Below are positions 63,652 through 64,000 of a stretch of 64,000 nucleotides of DNA, in pieces. Made by a program: the position numbers and the translations under genes. The stretch is taken from NCBI GenBank assembly GCA_963210315.1, contig OY723282.1:1550001-1614000 (forward strand), read 5' to 3'. The stretch comes from Rhynchopus euleeides (lineage: Eukaryota; Euglenozoa; Diplonemea; Diplonemida; Diplonemidae). Each line of letters begins with the position of its first letter. Position 1 is the stretch's first letter. Under the pieces are notes generated by a model. That model was not told the DNA's origin. It ran no database searches and saw only the letters and a list, made by a program, of their open reading frames with translations.

Positions 63652-64000
63652 AGGCTTCGACTGCTGGATGGGTTCAAAGCTGCGGATTGATTGGTCCCGT
63701 CACCCCCCTCCCTCCCGCCCTCGCCCACGAATGGGGTTGTTCAGCAAGAACAGGTCGTCCCCCCCATCCCCCACCTCCTGTCAGTGTCAGGAAGATATAG
63801 CGGGGCGCTTTGGGCAACAAAGAGGCAAAAGAAACACAAACATGCCCTGGCTTTCTGCCGCCGTGCGGTTTCCGCGGGGCTGAAGATTCGGGGTTGTTTG
63901 ATGGCCCCCCATTGCTACATTCCACCCGGCGTTGGTTTGTTGTTAACGGAGAAGGCAGTGGGTGTGTGGCATGCGCTGCGCTGCGTCGGGCCAGAGCAAT
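63652..64000 (+). promoter_or_regulatory. Third copy of the upstream region of the sulfate-activation gene
   Basis: Matches 37812-38160, which ends about 63 bp before the copy-2 ATG. Suggests another triple-fusion gene starts just beyond the window. Confidence 0.6.

Larger units (their letters stand above)
53653..64000. repeat. Segmental duplication, copy 2 (continues past window)
   Basis: Homologous blocks: 53653-54449, 57632-58345, 58351-58714, 61099-62019 and 63649-64000, separated by three insertions not present in copy 1. The last block matches 37808-38160, immediately upstream of the copy-2 sulfate gene. Confidence 0.93.

Overview
The window is nuclear DNA of a GC-rich, intron-bearing eukaryote, most likely a protist. 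Host genes have GT-AG introns of about 70-210 bp (often GTATGT or GTGTGC donors) with CA-rich tracts before a CACAG acceptor. The APS kinase-ATP sulfurylase-pyrophosphatase triple fusion is known from stramenopile-type algae and some other secondary-plastid protists, which points to that broad part of the tree. Species cannot be named from this. No rRNA, convincing tRNA, CRISPR array or bacterial operon was seen.

Host genes. 1-417 is the 3' end of a CS (NudC/p23-like) gene. 1129-3399 is a three-exon gene fusing an N-acetylneuraminate-lyase-type aldolase to deoxyribose-phosphate aldolase. 21606-21785 looks like the last exon of a PA14-domain protein. 22533-23834 is an ankyrin protein with near-identical repeats. 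24911-26214 is a frameshifted single-pass membrane protein. 27942-32200 and 38224-51350 are two paralogues of the triple-fusion sulfate-activation enzyme. They are nearly identical from late exon 1 to the stop codon but have different N-terminal membrane anchors. The second carries an 8.8-kb retrotransposon in intron 1, yet all six of its exons remain open.

Mobile DNA fills most of the rest. 4991-9533 is a tyrosine-recombinase (DIRS/PAT/VIPER-like) retroelement with split direct repeats. 58715-61098 is an internally deleted relative, and solo end-units lie at 4707-4870, 27189-27358 and 27532-27726. All share a 17-bp core that behaves like a recombination site. 40165-48924 (minus) is a non-LTR element encoding a coiled-coil ORF1 and an OTU-endonuclease-RT-RNase H ORF2; 18222-21590 is a 5'-truncated copy of it. 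54450-57631 is a Crypton-like tyrosine-recombinase DNA element. 35373-36516 is a TRIM-like LTR element. 14320-17359 and 62020-63648 are TIR elements. 9934-10612 and 10613-11813 are a MITE and a long-armed foldback element. A hairpin repeat family has ten copies.

Two copies of a segmental duplication (33705-38158 and 53653-64000) differ by insertions, so they serve as filled and empty sites that fix the ends of four mobile elements. The end of the window repeats the sequence just upstream of the second triple-fusion gene, so a third copy may start beyond it. The strongest candidate for a little-described system is the recombination-core retroelement family: its solo units, the in-frame UGA between gag and recombinase in two members, and deletion exactly at the core.
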